Positions 52,098 to 61,110 of a DNA stretch of 64,000 nucleotides are shown piece after piece. This DNA comes from JAVBLP01 sp031553505. Lineage in GTDB: Bacteria > Elusimicrobiota > Endomicrobiia > Endomicrobiales > Endomicrobiaceae. The DNA lies in NCBI GenBank assembly GCA_031553505.1, contig JAVBLP010000003.1, positions 147,462 through 211,461 on the forward strand. Direction: 5' to 3'. The translations under genes were made by a program, and so were the position numbers. Positions within the stretch are counted from its first letter, which is position 1; every line of letters begins with the position of its first letter. The notes beneath the pieces are model-generated. The model saw nothing but the letters and a program-made list of their open reading frames with translations, had not been told where the DNA came from and ran no database searches.

Positions 52098-52977
52098 CCT
52101 GCAAAAATATCTTTCACAAAACGCAAAACTCGTCAATTCGGCTTTAAAGAAGTTTTTGCCTAAAGACAATTCAATAATTTCCCAGTCTATGCGCTACAGC
52201 GTTCTAGCAGGCGGAAAAAGGCTTCGCCCTGTTTTTGTGATACTCGCCGCAGACATTTTCGGAGTAAAAGCCGTCAATGTTATGCCGGCGGCATGCGCGG
52301 TCGAATATTTACACACATATTCGCTTGTGCATGACGATTTGCCGTCTATGGATAATGATGATTTAAGAAGGGGAAAACCTACCGTCCATAAAAAATTTGG
52401 CGAAGCGGCGGCGGTCTTGTGCGGCGACGCTCTGCTTACGGAATCTTTTAACCTTATAACCAAATCATCAGTGAAAGAAAAAAATATAAATGAAGCGGTA
52501 CGCGTGTTAACGCAGTACGGCGGGTATAAAGGCATGATAGCAGGACAAGCTGAAGATACGCTTGAAGCTGGAAAGTGGAACAAAAAGAATAAGGAACTTA
52601 TGGCTAAAAAATTAAAATTTATACAGCTGAATAAGACATCCGCGTTAATCGTAGCAAGCCTTAAAATGGGCGCGGTTTTAGCGGGAGCAGATAAAAGAAG
52701 TTTAAAAGCTTTGGAAACGTACGGAAATAATATCGGCTGCGCGTTCCAGATAACCGATGATATATTGGACGTTTATGCCGATAAAAAACTGCTTGGAAAA
52801 AAAGGCAGCGATATTGATAATGACAAACTTACGGCGCTTTCTTTGTACGGAAAAGAGAAAGCCGAAAAAATGGCGGACACCCATATTAAAAAAGCAAAAG
52901 ATGCCATAAAAATATTCGGCGTTAAAGCCGGAGTTTTTAACGAGCTTGCGGATTATATGATACAAAGGAAGTATTAG
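52081..52977 (+). CDS. ispA: Polyprenyl synthetase (farnesyl/geranylgeranyl diphosphate synthase)
   Basis: This 298-residue trans-prenyltransferase condenses IPP with allylic diphosphates. The first aspartate-rich motif is HDDLPSMDNDDLRRGKPT and the second is FQITDDILD. LAGGKRLRP binds diphosphate. Size and the two residues before the first motif fit short-chain (C15/C20) synthases, but product length is not certain. It overlaps xseB and touches dxs, whose product feeds the same isoprenoid pathway. Confidence 0.93.
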   Translation: MAQKINLQKYLSQNAKLVNSALKKFLPKDNSIISQSMRYSVLAGGKRLRPVFVILAADIFGVKAVNVMPAACAVEYLHTYSLVHDDLPSMDNDDLRRGKPTVHKKFGEAAAVLCGDALLTESFNLITKSSVKEKNINEAVRVLTQYGGYKGMIAGQAEDTLEAGKWNKKNKELMAKKLKFIQLNKTSALIVASLKMGAVLAGADKRSLKALETYGNNIGCAFQITDDILDVYADKKLLGKKGSDIDNDKLTALSLYGKEKAEKMADTHIKKAKDAIKIFGVKAGVFNELADYMIQRKY

Positions 52978-54821
52978 TGAAAATACTCGACAATATAAAC
53001 TCGCCTAAAGACCTTAAAAAACTGAAAAAAGAAGATCTTCCGACCCTTGCGCAGGATATAAGGGAAGAAATAATCAATACCATATCAAAAACCGGTGGGC
53101 ATCTGGCTCCAAGCCTTGGCGCGGTAGATTTAACTGTCGCGCTGCACTACGTTTATGATACGCCTAAAGATAAAATTATTTGGGATGTGGGGCATCAGGC
53201 GTATTCGCATAAAATTATAACCGGAAGAAAAGATAAGTTTAAAACAATAAGAACGCATAATGGTCTCAGCGGTTTCCCAAAACGTGCGGAGTCTGAACAT
53301 GACAGCTTCGGAGTTGGGCACTCTTCAACGTCAATATCTTCCGCTTTGGGTTTTGCCGTTGCCAGGGATCTAAAAAAAGAAGACTATAAAGTTGTAGCCG
53401 TTATAGGTGACGGCGCGATGACCGGCGGGCTGGCTTTTGAAGGATTGCAGAACGCAGGGCACCTCAAAAAAGATATGCTTGTTATTTTAAATGACAATGA
53501 AATGTTTATTTCGCAAAAAGTAGGCGCAATCGCGGGTTATTTCGCGAAGCTTCTGACTGTCGGCATGGTTAAAAGAGTTGAAGAAAAGGTTATGAAAACG
53601 GTCAGCCGTTTTCACAGCTTTGGCTCGCCGTTCGGGAAACTTATAAAAAGGGTAAAAGTTATGCTTTTTCCCGGAATGTTGTTTGAAGAAATGGGTTTTA
53701 CTTATATAGGGCCTGTGCAGGGGCACGATATAAGCAACCTTGTAAAGATTCTTTCCAATATAAAAGATATGAAAGGGCCGGTGCTTCTTCATGTAGTTAC
53801 AAAGAAAGGCAAAGGCTACGCTCCGGCTGAAGAAAACCCTACGGAATTCCATGGCGTGGGAAAATTTGACCCTGAAACCGGAAAGATTTCAAAAAGCAAA
53901 GGCGTTACTTATACGGAAGTTTTTTCAAACGCTTTGCTAAAACTCGCGCACAGTAACGATAAAATAGTCGCAATAACCGCGGCAATGCCCGAAGGCACCG
54001 GGCTTGATAAATTTGCGAAAGCTTTTCCTGACAGATATTTTGACGTTGGCATCGCGGAAGAACACGCCGTGACTTTTGCGGCAGGCATGGCGGCGGACGG
54101 CATGCAGCCGGTATGCGCGGTTTACTCAACTTTTATGCAGAGGGCAATAGACAATATTATCCACGATGTCGCCCTTCAAAACCTTCCTGTTATATTTGCT
54201 TTGGACAGGGCGGGGCTTGTCGGGGAAGACGGAGGAACGCATCACGGCGTTTTTGATTTTTCGTACCTCAAATATATTCCTAATTTAGTGATTATGGCTC
54301 CCGGTGATGAAAATGAATTGCAGCATATGCTTAAAACGGCTTTCAATTCAAATAAGCCTTGCGCTATAAGGTATCCGAGAGGCAAAGGGGCAGGCGCGGC
54401 TTTAGACAGGGCGGCTTCGGTTTTACAGATAGGCAAAGCAAAAATATTAGCGGAAGGTTCTGATATCTGTTTGCTTGCTATAGGCAATATGGTTGAAGAA
54501 AGCCTTAAAGCTTCCGAAATACTCGGGGAACGAAATATAAAAGCTTCTGTTGTAAATATGAGATTTTTAAAACCTTTTGATGAAGAAGTAATCAAAGAAA
54601 TGCTTTTAAAGACAAATAAATTTATTACGGTTGAAGAAAACGCTTTGGAAGGCGGTTTCGGCGAAAGCGTTAAAAATATTTTGTGCAATACCGGAGCGGT
54701 TGTGGAAAGTATTGGCATCCCGGATAAATTTGTTGAACACGGCAGCCAGAAGGTTTTAAGGGAAAAATACGGGCTTACGGCAAAAAATATAGCTGAAACC
54801 GCAGTGAAAATGCTTGGATAA
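52977..54821 (+). CDS. dxs: 1-deoxy-D-xylulose-5-phosphate synthase
   Basis: This 614-residue thiamine-diphosphate enzyme opens the MEP isoprenoid pathway from pyruvate and glyceraldehyde-3-phosphate. The GTG start overlaps the ispA stop by 1 nt. Motifs are THNGLSGFPKR, the ThDP site GDGAMTGGLAFEGLQNAGH, DRAGLVGEDGGTHHG and the C-terminal transketolase-like IRYPRGKG region. The order xseB-ispA-dxs-tlyA is widely conserved. Confidence 0.96.
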   Translation: MKILDNINSPKDLKKLKKEDLPTLAQDIREEIINTISKTGGHLAPSLGAVDLTVALHYVYDTPKDKIIWDVGHQAYSHKIITGRKDKFKTIRTHNGLSGFPKRAESEHDSFGVGHSSTSISSALGFAVARDLKKEDYKVVAVIGDGAMTGGLAFEGLQNAGHLKKDMLVILNDNEMFISQKVGAIAGYFAKLLTVGMVKRVEEKVMKTVSRFHSFGSPFGKLIKRVKVMLFPGMLFEEMGFTYIGPVQGHDISNLVKILSNIKDMKGPVLLHVVTKKGKGYAPAEENPTEFHGVGKFDPETGKISKSKGVTYTEVFSNALLKLAHSNDKIVAITAAMPEGTGLDKFAKAFPDRYFDVGIAEEHAVTFAAGMAADGMQPVCAVYSTFMQRAIDNIIHDVALQNLPVIFALDRAGLVGEDGGTHHGVFDFSYLKYIPNLVIMAPGDENELQHMLKTAFNSNKPCAIRYPRGKGAGAALDRAASVLQIGKAKILAEGSDICLLAIGNMVEESLKASEILGERNIKASVVNMRFLKPFDEEVIKEMLLKTNKFITVEENALEGGFGESVKNILCNTGAVVESIGIPDKFVEHGSQKVLREKYGLTAKNIAETAVKMLG

Positions 54822-54828
54822 ATATTTA

Positions 54829-55566
54829 ATGGAAAAGAAAAAAGATAAAAAACGCCTTGATACCGCAATTTTTGAAAAGGGGCTTGCAGAAACAAGGACG
54901 AAAGCCCAGGCGCTTATAATGAGCGGCAGCGTTTTGATTAACGGTGAAATTCAGTATAAATCAGGCGCTTTGGTAGGTGAAGAAGACGCTGTTGAAATAA
55001 AAAATGCTAATCCTTATGTTTCGCGCGGCGGCTTAAAGCTTGAATCGGCATTAATTGCCTTAAATATAGATGTTGCCGGATATACCTGCCTTGATATAGG
55101 CGCTTCAACAGGCGGTTTTACGGATTGTATGCTCCAAAAAGGCGCGGTGAAAGTTTACGCTGTGGATGTAGGTACCGGCCAGCTTCATTATAAATTAAGG
55201 CAGGATCCGCGCGTAATAAACATTGAAAATATAAATTTCAGATATTTTGACACCGGCATTTTAAAGGACAAAATAGGTTTTGCGACAATAGACGTTTCTT
55301 TTATATCGCTGGATAAAATTTTGCCTATGGCATACCAGAGTATTGCGAAAAACGGATTCGTGCTTGCTATGATAAAGCCACAGTTTGAGCTTGAGCCTTC
55401 AGAAATCAAAAAAGGCGTTGTGCGCGATGAAAAATTAAGGCAAAAAGCGATAGATAAGATAAAAAAAGTTGCTTTGGATTTGGGTTTTGAGATAATTTCT
55501 GAAGCAGATTCGGGGCTTAAAGGGCCGAAAGGGAACTTGGAACATTTTGTTCTTTTGAAGAAGTAA
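54829..55566 (+). CDS. tlyA: TlyA-family rRNA methyltransferase
   Basis: This 245-residue protein has an N-terminal S4 RNA-binding domain (RLDTAIFEKGLAETRTKAQALIMSGSVLING) and an FtsJ-like methyltransferase domain with the SAM motif DIGASTGGFTDCMLQKGA. The catalytic-lysine region contains FISLDKILP. TlyA proteins 2'-O-methylate 16S/23S rRNA. The old name hemolysin is misleading. I use ATG 54829; a TTG 15 nt upstream overlaps dxs. Its place after dxs is typical. Confidence 0.92.
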   Translation: MEKKKDKKRLDTAIFEKGLAETRTKAQALIMSGSVLINGEIQYKSGALVGEEDAVEIKNANPYVSRGGLKLESALIALNIDVAGYTCLDIGASTGGFTDCMLQKGAVKVYAVDVGTGQLHYKLRQDPRVINIENINFRYFDTGILKDKIGFATIDVSFISLDKILPMAYQSIAKNGFVLAMIKPQFELEPSEIKKGVVRDEKLRQKAIDKIKKVALDLGFEIISEADSGLKGPKGNLEHFVLLKK

Positions 55567-55712
55567 CGCTTGTCTTTTGAATTTACGCTTTGTTGCACAG
55601 CTTCTCATTTACTCTTTGCGAAAATAAACTTCGCCGCGGAGCGCCTTGCCTAAACTCAAAATACTTCGCGCTAATATAAAAAATAATAAAAATAAAATAT
55701 TTGAGGTAAATT

Positions 55713-58154
55713 ATGTCAGATTACAATCATTCCGAAGTTGAGAAAAAATGGCAAAAAAGATGGGCAGATGAAAAAATTTTTCAGGCCGTTGAAAAAGACG
55801 GTCAGGAAAAGTATTACTGTCTTGTAATGCTTCCTTATCCTTCCGGAAATTTGCATATGGGCCATGTAAGAAATTACAGTATTGGCGATGTTTTTGCGCG
55901 TTTTCACAGGATGAAAGGCAAGAACGTTCTTCATCCGATGGGTTGGGACGCTTTCGGGCTTCCTGCCGAAAATGCCGCGATAAAACATAAAATACACCCT
56001 GCAAAGTGGACAAAACAAAATATTGCCCGTATGAGGGAACAGCTTAAAACTTTGGGCATTTCTTATGACTGGGACAGGGATTTTGCTACCTGTGACCCGG
56101 AATACTATAAGTGGAACCAGTGGTTTTTTATAAAAATGTGGGAAAAAGGTTTGGTTTTCAGGAAAAAAGCCAATGTTAACTGGTGCCCTTCGTGTAATAC
56201 CGTTTTGGCAAATGAGCAGGTTTCAGAAGGCGTTTGTTGGAGATGCAAAAACCATACTGAACATAGGGATTTGGAACAATGGTTTGTTAAAATAACCGAT
56301 TATGCAGATGAACTGCTTGAAGGCCATAAAGAGCTTAGCGGCTGGCCGGAACAGGTTTTGTCTATGCAGAGGAACTGGATAGGCAAATCTTTCGGCGCGG
56401 AAGTTGATTTTTCGTTAAATGCGCCTGAAAAAAAGCTTAAAGTTTTTACTACCCGCCCAGATACGCTTTTTGGCGTAACGTTTATGGCAGTCGCCCCGGA
56501 ACATGAAATTATTAACGAGCTTAAATCAAAAATAAAAAACTGGGATGAAGTAGCGGCTTATATAGTTGAAAGCGGAAAAAAATCCAATATTGAAAGGTCT
56601 TCAAGCAAAGAGAAAACCGGCATAAGGCTTGACGGCGTCAGCGCGGTTAATCCCGTAAACGGAAAAGAAATACCAATATTTGTGGCTGATTACGTTTTGA
56701 CGGGTTACGGTACCGGCGCGATTATGGCCGTACCGGCACACGACCAGAGAGATTGGGATTTTGCGAAGAAATACAGTATTCCAATAGTTGAAGTTATAAG
56801 AGGCGACGGCTCTGATATATCTAAACAGGCTTATGAAAATGAAGGAATTATGGTAAACTCCGGGGAATTTGACGGCTTAAAATCCACTGACGCGTTTGAA
56901 AAGGTGTCAGCCTGGGTTGAAAAACAGGGTTTTGGCAAAAAAACTATAAACTTTAAATTGAAAGACTGGCTTATTTCAAGGCAGAGATACTGGGGTACTC
57001 CTATTCCAATGATTCATTGTGAAATGTGCGGAACCGTGCCTGTGCCGGACAAAGATTTGCCGGTAAGGCTGCCAGAAGACGTCGAGTTTACGGGGGAAGG
57101 AGAATCTCCTTTAAAAACAAGTGTATCTTTTACAAGCGTTAAATGCCCAAAATGCGGAATGAACGCAAAAAGAGAAACTGATACAATGGATACTTTTGTT
57201 GATTCATCCTGGTATTATGCAAGATACTGTGATGCACATAACGATGCGTCGGCTTTTGATTCCGCAAAAGGCAATTACTGGATGCCGATAAACCAGTATA
57301 TCGGAGGCATTGAGCACGCCTGTATGCATTTAATATACTCCCGTTTCTGGTACAAAGTTATGAGGGATTTGGGTATGGTTAAAACAAATGAGCCTTTCAC
57401 AAACCTTTTAACGCAGGGAATGGTTACGCTTGGCGGAAGCGCAATGTCAAAATCGAAAGGAAATACCGTAAGCCCTGATGAGATAGTAGAACAATACGGC
57501 GCGGATACCGCGAGGCTTTTTATACTGTTTGCGGCGCCGCCGCAGAAGCAGCTTGACTGGTCCACCGAAGGCGTTGAAGGCTGCTGGAGGTTTATTAACA
57601 GAATATGGAGGCTTCAGGAAATTGTTAAAACAAAGGCTGAAGTCGCTGCGTCTGATAAAGACAAAGCCGATATTTTAAGGATAATGCACCAGACCATAAA
57701 GAAAGTAACCGGAGATATTGAAAAAGAGTTTCAGTTTAATACCGCAATTTCCTCAATAATGGAGCTGGTAAACGCATTATATATCTATAAGCACCATGCA
57801 AATGACGAAGGCGCGGCGCTTGAAGCGTACAAAGCCGCAGTGCTTTTAATGGCTCCGTTTACGCCTCACTTGTGTGAAGAAATATGGAATCAAATGGGCA
57901 ATAAAGAATGCATTTCTTCCGCTCCATGGCCGGAATTTGACGAAAAAATGATGAAGCTGGATTCCGTAGAACTTCCCGTGCAGATTAACGGGAAAATTAA
58001 AGGCAAAATAGTCGTTCCTGCCGATATTACTGAAGAACAGGTCCAAAAAATCGTGGAAGCAGATGAGAAAATAGCGCAGCACATTAAGGATAAACAGATT
58101 TTGAAGTTTATATACGTTAAAAATAAAATTGTTACTATTGTTGTTAAAGGATAG
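55713..58154 (+). CDS. leuS: Leucyl-tRNA synthetase
   Basis: This 813-residue class I synthetase has the HIGH-type motif PYPSGNLHMGHVRNYS and the zinc-like CPSCNTVL...CWRC cluster. The CP1 editing domain contains TTRPDTLFGVTFMAVAPEH and GTGAIMAVPAHDQRDWDFAKKY. SAMSKSKGNTVSPDE is the KMSKS loop. Anticodon-binding and C-terminal domains follow. A GAGG site precedes the ATG. It charges the tRNA-Leu encoded at 20497. leuS-lptE-holA is the same order as in E. coli. Confidence 0.97.
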   Translation: MSDYNHSEVEKKWQKRWADEKIFQAVEKDGQEKYYCLVMLPYPSGNLHMGHVRNYSIGDVFARFHRMKGKNVLHPMGWDAFGLPAENAAIKHKIHPAKWTKQNIARMREQLKTLGISYDWDRDFATCDPEYYKWNQWFFIKMWEKGLVFRKKANVNWCPSCNTVLANEQVSEGVCWRCKNHTEHRDLEQWFVKITDYADELLEGHKELSGWPEQVLSMQRNWIGKSFGAEVDFSLNAPEKKLKVFTTRPDTLFGVTFMAVAPEHEIINELKSKIKNWDEVAAYIVESGKKSNIERSSSKEKTGIRLDGVSAVNPVNGKEIPIFVADYVLTGYGTGAIMAVPAHDQRDWDFAKKYSIPIVEVIRGDGSDISKQAYENEGIMVNSGEFDGLKSTDAFEKVSAWVEKQGFGKKTINFKLKDWLISRQRYWGTPIPMIHCEMCGTVPVPDKDLPVRLPEDVEFTGEGESPLKTSVSFTSVKCPKCGMNAKRETDTMDTFVDSSWYYARYCDAHNDASAFDSAKGNYWMPINQYIGGIEHACMHLIYSRFWYKVMRDLGMVKTNEPFTNLLTQGMVTLGGSAMSKSKGNTVSPDEIVEQYGADTARLFILFAAPPQKQLDWSTEGVEGCWRFINRIWRLQEIVKTKAEVAASDKDKADILRIMHQTIKKVTGDIEKEFQFNTAISSIMELVNALYIYKHHANDEGAALEAYKAAVLLMAPFTPHLCEEIWNQMGNKECISSAPWPEFDEKMMKLDSVELPVQINGKIKGKIVVPADITEEQVQKIVEADEKIAQHIKDKQILKFIYVKNKIVTIVVKG

Positions 58155-58164
58155 CGGAGGCTAA

Positions 58165-58728
58165 ATGAAAAAAGTTTTATTCTTTCTGTCATGCGCGGTA
58201 TTTTGTTTTGCCGTTATGTCGTGTAATTCTCCTTATGACCCGGCGCCGCAGATATTGCCGGAATATATAAGAAAAGTCTATATAAGGCCGGTTGTAAACA
58301 ATACCAACCAGTTTGGTCTTGAAGCAAAGCTTATGAACGCACTTTCCGATGAAGTTTTAAGAGACGGAAGGCTTTCCCTCGTGAATACGGAAGCTGAATC
58401 TGACGGCTTTTTAACCGTCACCATAAAAAGATACATATTGCAGCCTCTTACGTACGATGCGAATATGGTTACAGAACAGTACAAGCTTTGGATCATAGCA
58501 AGCGTATCATTTATTGACAGAGAAAATAACGTAACGCTTTGGACGGAACCGAATATGGAAGGAATACAGATATACCTTGATGCTACAAAAGGTTCAATGG
58601 GCGAAGGAATGACCGAAGAAGAAGCCAGGGAAATTATCTGGGAAAAGCTTTCAAGGGATATAGTTAAAAGGACCATAAAAGGTTTTGGCTCGGTTACGAG
58701 CACATCTGAAAGGAAAGTTCCTAATTAA
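58165..58728 (+). CDS. lptE: LPS-assembly lipoprotein LptE-like
   Basis: This 187-residue lipoprotein has a signal peptide and lipobox VMSC with Cys20. After it, the IRKVYIRPVVNNTNQFGLEAKLMNALSDEVLRDGR region fits the LptE/LolB-like family of small outer-membrane lipoproteins. LptE plugs the LptD barrel and helps insert LPS. Sequence similarity in this family is weak. The strongest support is synteny: leuS-lptE-holA. A GCGGAGG site precedes the start, 10 nt after leuS. Together with lnt it supports an LPS-bearing outer membrane. Confidence 0.8.
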   Translation: MKKVLFFLSCAVFCFAVMSCNSPYDPAPQILPEYIRKVYIRPVVNNTNQFGLEAKLMNALSDEVLRDGRLSLVNTEAESDGFLTVTIKRYILQPLTYDANMVTEQYKLWIIASVSFIDRENNVTLWTEPNMEGIQIYLDATKGSMGEGMTEEEAREIIWEKLSRDIVKRTIKGFGSVTSTSERKVPN

Positions 58729-58766
58729 GATTAAGACAAAGCGTAGAATTGAGAGTGAAAGAATGA

Positions 58767-58785
58767 GTTTTTGCGAATCGAAAAC
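58767..58785 (+). repeat. Short intergenic hairpin repeat, copy 2
   Basis: GTTTTTG-CGAAT-CGAAAAC matches 47057-47075 at 16 of 19 positions and again is followed by an AATAAT stretch. Confidence 0.45.
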
Positions 58786-58844
58786 AAATAATTAGTTTTG
58801 GCATTGGGATGCTCAACTGAAATACGACGTTTTAACTTTATTTT

Positions 58845-58853
58845 TGTTATACA
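58845..58853 (+). promoter_or_regulatory. Possible extended -10 promoter of holA (leaderless layout)
   Basis: TGT-TATACA (hexamer 58848-58853) lies 7 nt before ATG 58861. An AGGT also lies 5 nt before the ATG, so ribosome-site initiation from an upstream promoter is an alternative. Confidence 0.4.
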
Positions 58854-58860
58854 GGTAAAT

Positions 58861-59880
58861 ATGCCGCTGATAAAAATGCAGGATTTCAATAAATTAATAT
58901 CTTCAAAAAAAGTTTCTCCGGTATATTTGTTTGCGGGAGAAGAGTCTTATCTTATTGATTCCTGCCTGCGTAAAGCTGAAGTTTTGCTTTCCGCTGATGA
59001 CTTAAACAAGGAAGTATTCCATTCCGGCGAATCTAATGCCGAAGATATTCTAAATGCCCTGCAGACGCTTCCTTTTTTAAGCGAAAGAAGGGTTGTTATA
59101 GTAAAAAACGTGGATAAAATGAAAGCGGCTGACGCCGAAAGGCTTACGGATTACATTGCAAATACGGTTGATACGTCTTCATTAATACTGCTTTACCCGG
59201 GGAATTATAAAAAAGAAAGCATTGCCAAAAGAAAAGAGTTGATAAATAAATGCGTTTCTTCAAAAATATGCATTGCCGTTGATTGCCGCAAACAATATGA
59301 AAACGAAGTAAAAGAGTTCATAAAAAGCGAGTTTACGCAAAGAGGTAAAAATGTTTCTTTTGATGTGATTGCAAGGATAGTGGATGAAAACGGCACAGAT
59401 TTGCTGAATATATCAAATGAGATAGAAAAACTTTCATTATTTGCGGGCAAAGATAAAAAAAACGTAACCGAAGAAGATATTGAAAAAGTAAGCGGTTTTA
59501 CGAAAGAAGCCAATGTTTACGCTTTGGCATCGGAAATAGAAACCAAAAACATAAAAAAAGCCATGTTTGTACTGGAAAAGCTGCTTTCCGAAGGGGAAGA
59601 GCCGGTAATGATACTGTCAACCATCGCGGGCACTGTAAGAAAACTGCTGAACGCTAAAAGCATGATGGAAGAAGAAGGCATCTCTGCCGATGCAGTGGCG
59701 TCTGCATTAAGAATACACAATTACTTTGCCAGAGCGTTTTTCGCAAATCTCAAAAAACATACCATGAAAAACCTTAAAGAGAGCATGCGTATGGTGCTTA
59801 AAGCCGATACAGCCATTAAAACGGGCGGCTCGGATGCCATTTCCGCGCTGGAAAAAGCAATAATCTTTATCTGCAGGTGA
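58861..59880 (+). CDS. holA: DNA polymerase III delta subunit
   Basis: This 339-residue clamp-loader subunit opens the beta clamp. I use ATG 58861. A longer frame from 58798 adds an AT-rich unconserved tail. The N-terminal PVYLFAGEESYLIDSC and LPFLSERRVVIVKNVDKM are the Walker-like parts of the inactive AAA fold. The C-terminal ~100 residues form the collar domain. Its position after leuS and lptE is conserved in E. coli. A shared terminator with rpsT follows. Confidence 0.9.
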   Translation: MPLIKMQDFNKLISSKKVSPVYLFAGEESYLIDSCLRKAEVLLSADDLNKEVFHSGESNAEDILNALQTLPFLSERRVVIVKNVDKMKAADAERLTDYIANTVDTSSLILLYPGNYKKESIAKRKELINKCVSSKICIAVDCRKQYENEVKEFIKSEFTQRGKNVSFDVIARIVDENGTDLLNISNEIEKLSLFAGKDKKNVTEEDIEKVSGFTKEANVYALASEIETKNIKKAMFVLEKLLSEGEEPVMILSTIAGTVRKLLNAKSMMEEEGISADAVASALRIHNYFARAFFANLKKHTMKNLKESMRMVLKADTAIKTGGSDAISALEKAIIFICR

Positions 59881-59894
59881 TAAAATAAAACACA

Positions 59895-59937
59895 AAAATC
59901 CGGCCCGGAAGAATTTCTTCCGGGCCGGATTTTTTTA
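59895..59937. terminator. Bidirectional terminator between holA and rpsT
   Basis: A 17-bp stem (AATCCGGCCCGGAAGAA with TTCTTCCGGGCCGGATT) has an A-rich left flank and T-rich right flank, so it can stop holA on the + strand and rpsT on the minus strand. Confidence 0.92.
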
Positions 59938-59954
59938 TATTCTAATATGTTTTT

Positions 59955-60242
59955 TTACTTAGATTTGGACATTTTCGCAACTTTTTTCGCAAGCCTTGCT
60001 TTCTGATTTGATGCGGCTTTTGTATGGACAACTTTTCTTTTTGCCGCTTTATCCCATTCTGAAAACGCCGCGTTCAACTGTTCCTGCGCGAGTTTCGCGT
60101 CATTGTTTTTAACTGCGGATTCAACTTTTTTAACCATAGTTCTTATTTTGCTTTTTACCGCAGAGTTTCTCTCGGTTCTTTTTACTGCCTTTCTTGCTTC
60201 TTTAAGAGCAGAAGTATGTCTGCCTGTTTTAAGTTTTGCCAT
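59955..60242 (-). CDS. rpsT: 30S ribosomal protein S20
   Basis: This 95-residue basic protein has the S20 pattern SALKEARKAVKRTERN near the N-terminus, then LNAAFSEWDKAAKRKVVHTKAASNQKARLAKKV. It contacts the 5' domain of 16S rRNA. Encoded on the minus strand, it has a GGAGGA ribosome site and its own consensus promoter at 60304-60332. It is one of only two minus-strand genes in the window. Confidence 0.96.
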   Translation of the reverse strand: MAKLKTGRHTSALKEARKAVKRTERNSAVKSKIRTMVKKVESAVKNNDAKLAQEQLNAAFSEWDKAAKRKVVHTKAASNQKARLAKKVAKMSKSK

Positions 60243-60303
60243 TACCGTTCCTCCGGAATTCTATAAAAACAACAATAATAAGTTGTTTATAAATGATTTG
60301 AGA

Positions 60304-60332
60304 ATTATACATTATTGTTAGTTCATAGTCAA
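60304..60332 (-). promoter_or_regulatory. rpsT promoter
   Basis: On the minus strand TTGACT and TATAAT are spaced by 17 nt. The leader to the ATG at 60242 is about 55 nt and contains the ribosome site. It is divergent from the lemA promoter at 60386. Confidence 0.85.
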
Positions 60333-60385
60333 ATGCAATATTTTTAAGCAAAGTAGCGCAAAATAGCGTGTTTTTTCGATTTTTC

Positions 60386-60414
60386 TTGACATGTAAAAGC
60401 TTCTCGTATATAAT
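60386..60414 (+). promoter_or_regulatory. lemA promoter
   Basis: TTGACA at 60386 and TATAAT at 60409 are perfect hexamers with a 17-nt spacer. The leader of about 85 nt ends in AAAGGGGG before the lemA ATG at 60509. Confidence 0.9.
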
Positions 60415-60508
60415 GTATTCAGAAAAACTTGCCACATACAAAAAACCATTAAAAAACCACATAAATTTCACAAACAGCCTTTAAAACATATATCAAAGGG
60501 GGCCGGAA

Positions 60509-61096
60509 ATGTCTGTAATTGTTACTGTATCAGTTTTGATTATTGCGGTTGTTTCTTTGCTTGTTCTTATTGCATTAGTGGTTTTTGTGGTAGGAATTTA
60601 TAATTCCCTTGTAAGCATGAATGTCAACATTGATAAAGCAGGTTCTAATATTGATGTTTTGACAAAGCAGAGATTTGACGAAATTCCAAACCTCGTTGAA
60701 GTCTGTAAAGGCTATATGAAGCATGAAAAAGAAACGCTTGAAGGCGTTATTGCCGCAAGAAACTTCTTTCTAAACTCAAAGGAAGTTTATGACAAAGTTA
60801 AAGCTGACGTCGTTTTAGAAAAAGCGCTGACTTCGCTTTTTGCGTTATCCGAAAACTATCCTAACTTGAAGGCAAATGAAGAATTTATCCATTTGCAGCA
60901 GAGAGTTACCGCTTTGGAAAACAGCATTGCCGAAAGAAGAGAGTTTTATAACTATACCGTTGCACTTTTCAATACAAGGATACAGCAGATTCCCGATATT
61001 GTGGTTGCGCGCTGCCTGAACTATAAACCTAAGCAGATGTTCCATTCCGACATAGGAGATTTTAGAGCGTCGGGAATTTACTTTAAACGCGGCTAA
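60509..61096 (+). CDS. lemA: LemA family membrane protein
   Basis: This 195-residue protein has one N-terminal membrane helix (about 8-30) and then the LemA helical-bundle domain: YNSLVSMNVNIDKAGSNIDVLTKQRFDEIPNLVEVCKGYM, and later NYPNLKANEEFIHLQQRVTALENSIAERREFYN. Function is unclear; LemA often pairs with a GIDE-type or TPM-type gene. Here a GIDE-like gene follows 14 nt downstream. The strong promoter suggests high expression. Confidence 0.93.
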   Translation: MSVIVTVSVLIIAVVSLLVLIALVVFVVGIYNSLVSMNVNIDKAGSNIDVLTKQRFDEIPNLVEVCKGYMKHEKETLEGVIAARNFFLNSKEVYDKVKADVVLEKALTSLFALSENYPNLKANEEFIHLQQRVTALENSIAERREFYNYTVALFNTRIQQIPDIVVARCLNYKPKQMFHSDIGDFRASGIYFKRG

Positions 61097-61110
61097 TAAC
61101 AGAGGGTTCA

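Noticed and set aside
54242..54895. 217-codon minus-strand ORF over dxs
   Set aside because: Shadow of dxs with a composition typical of antisense frames.
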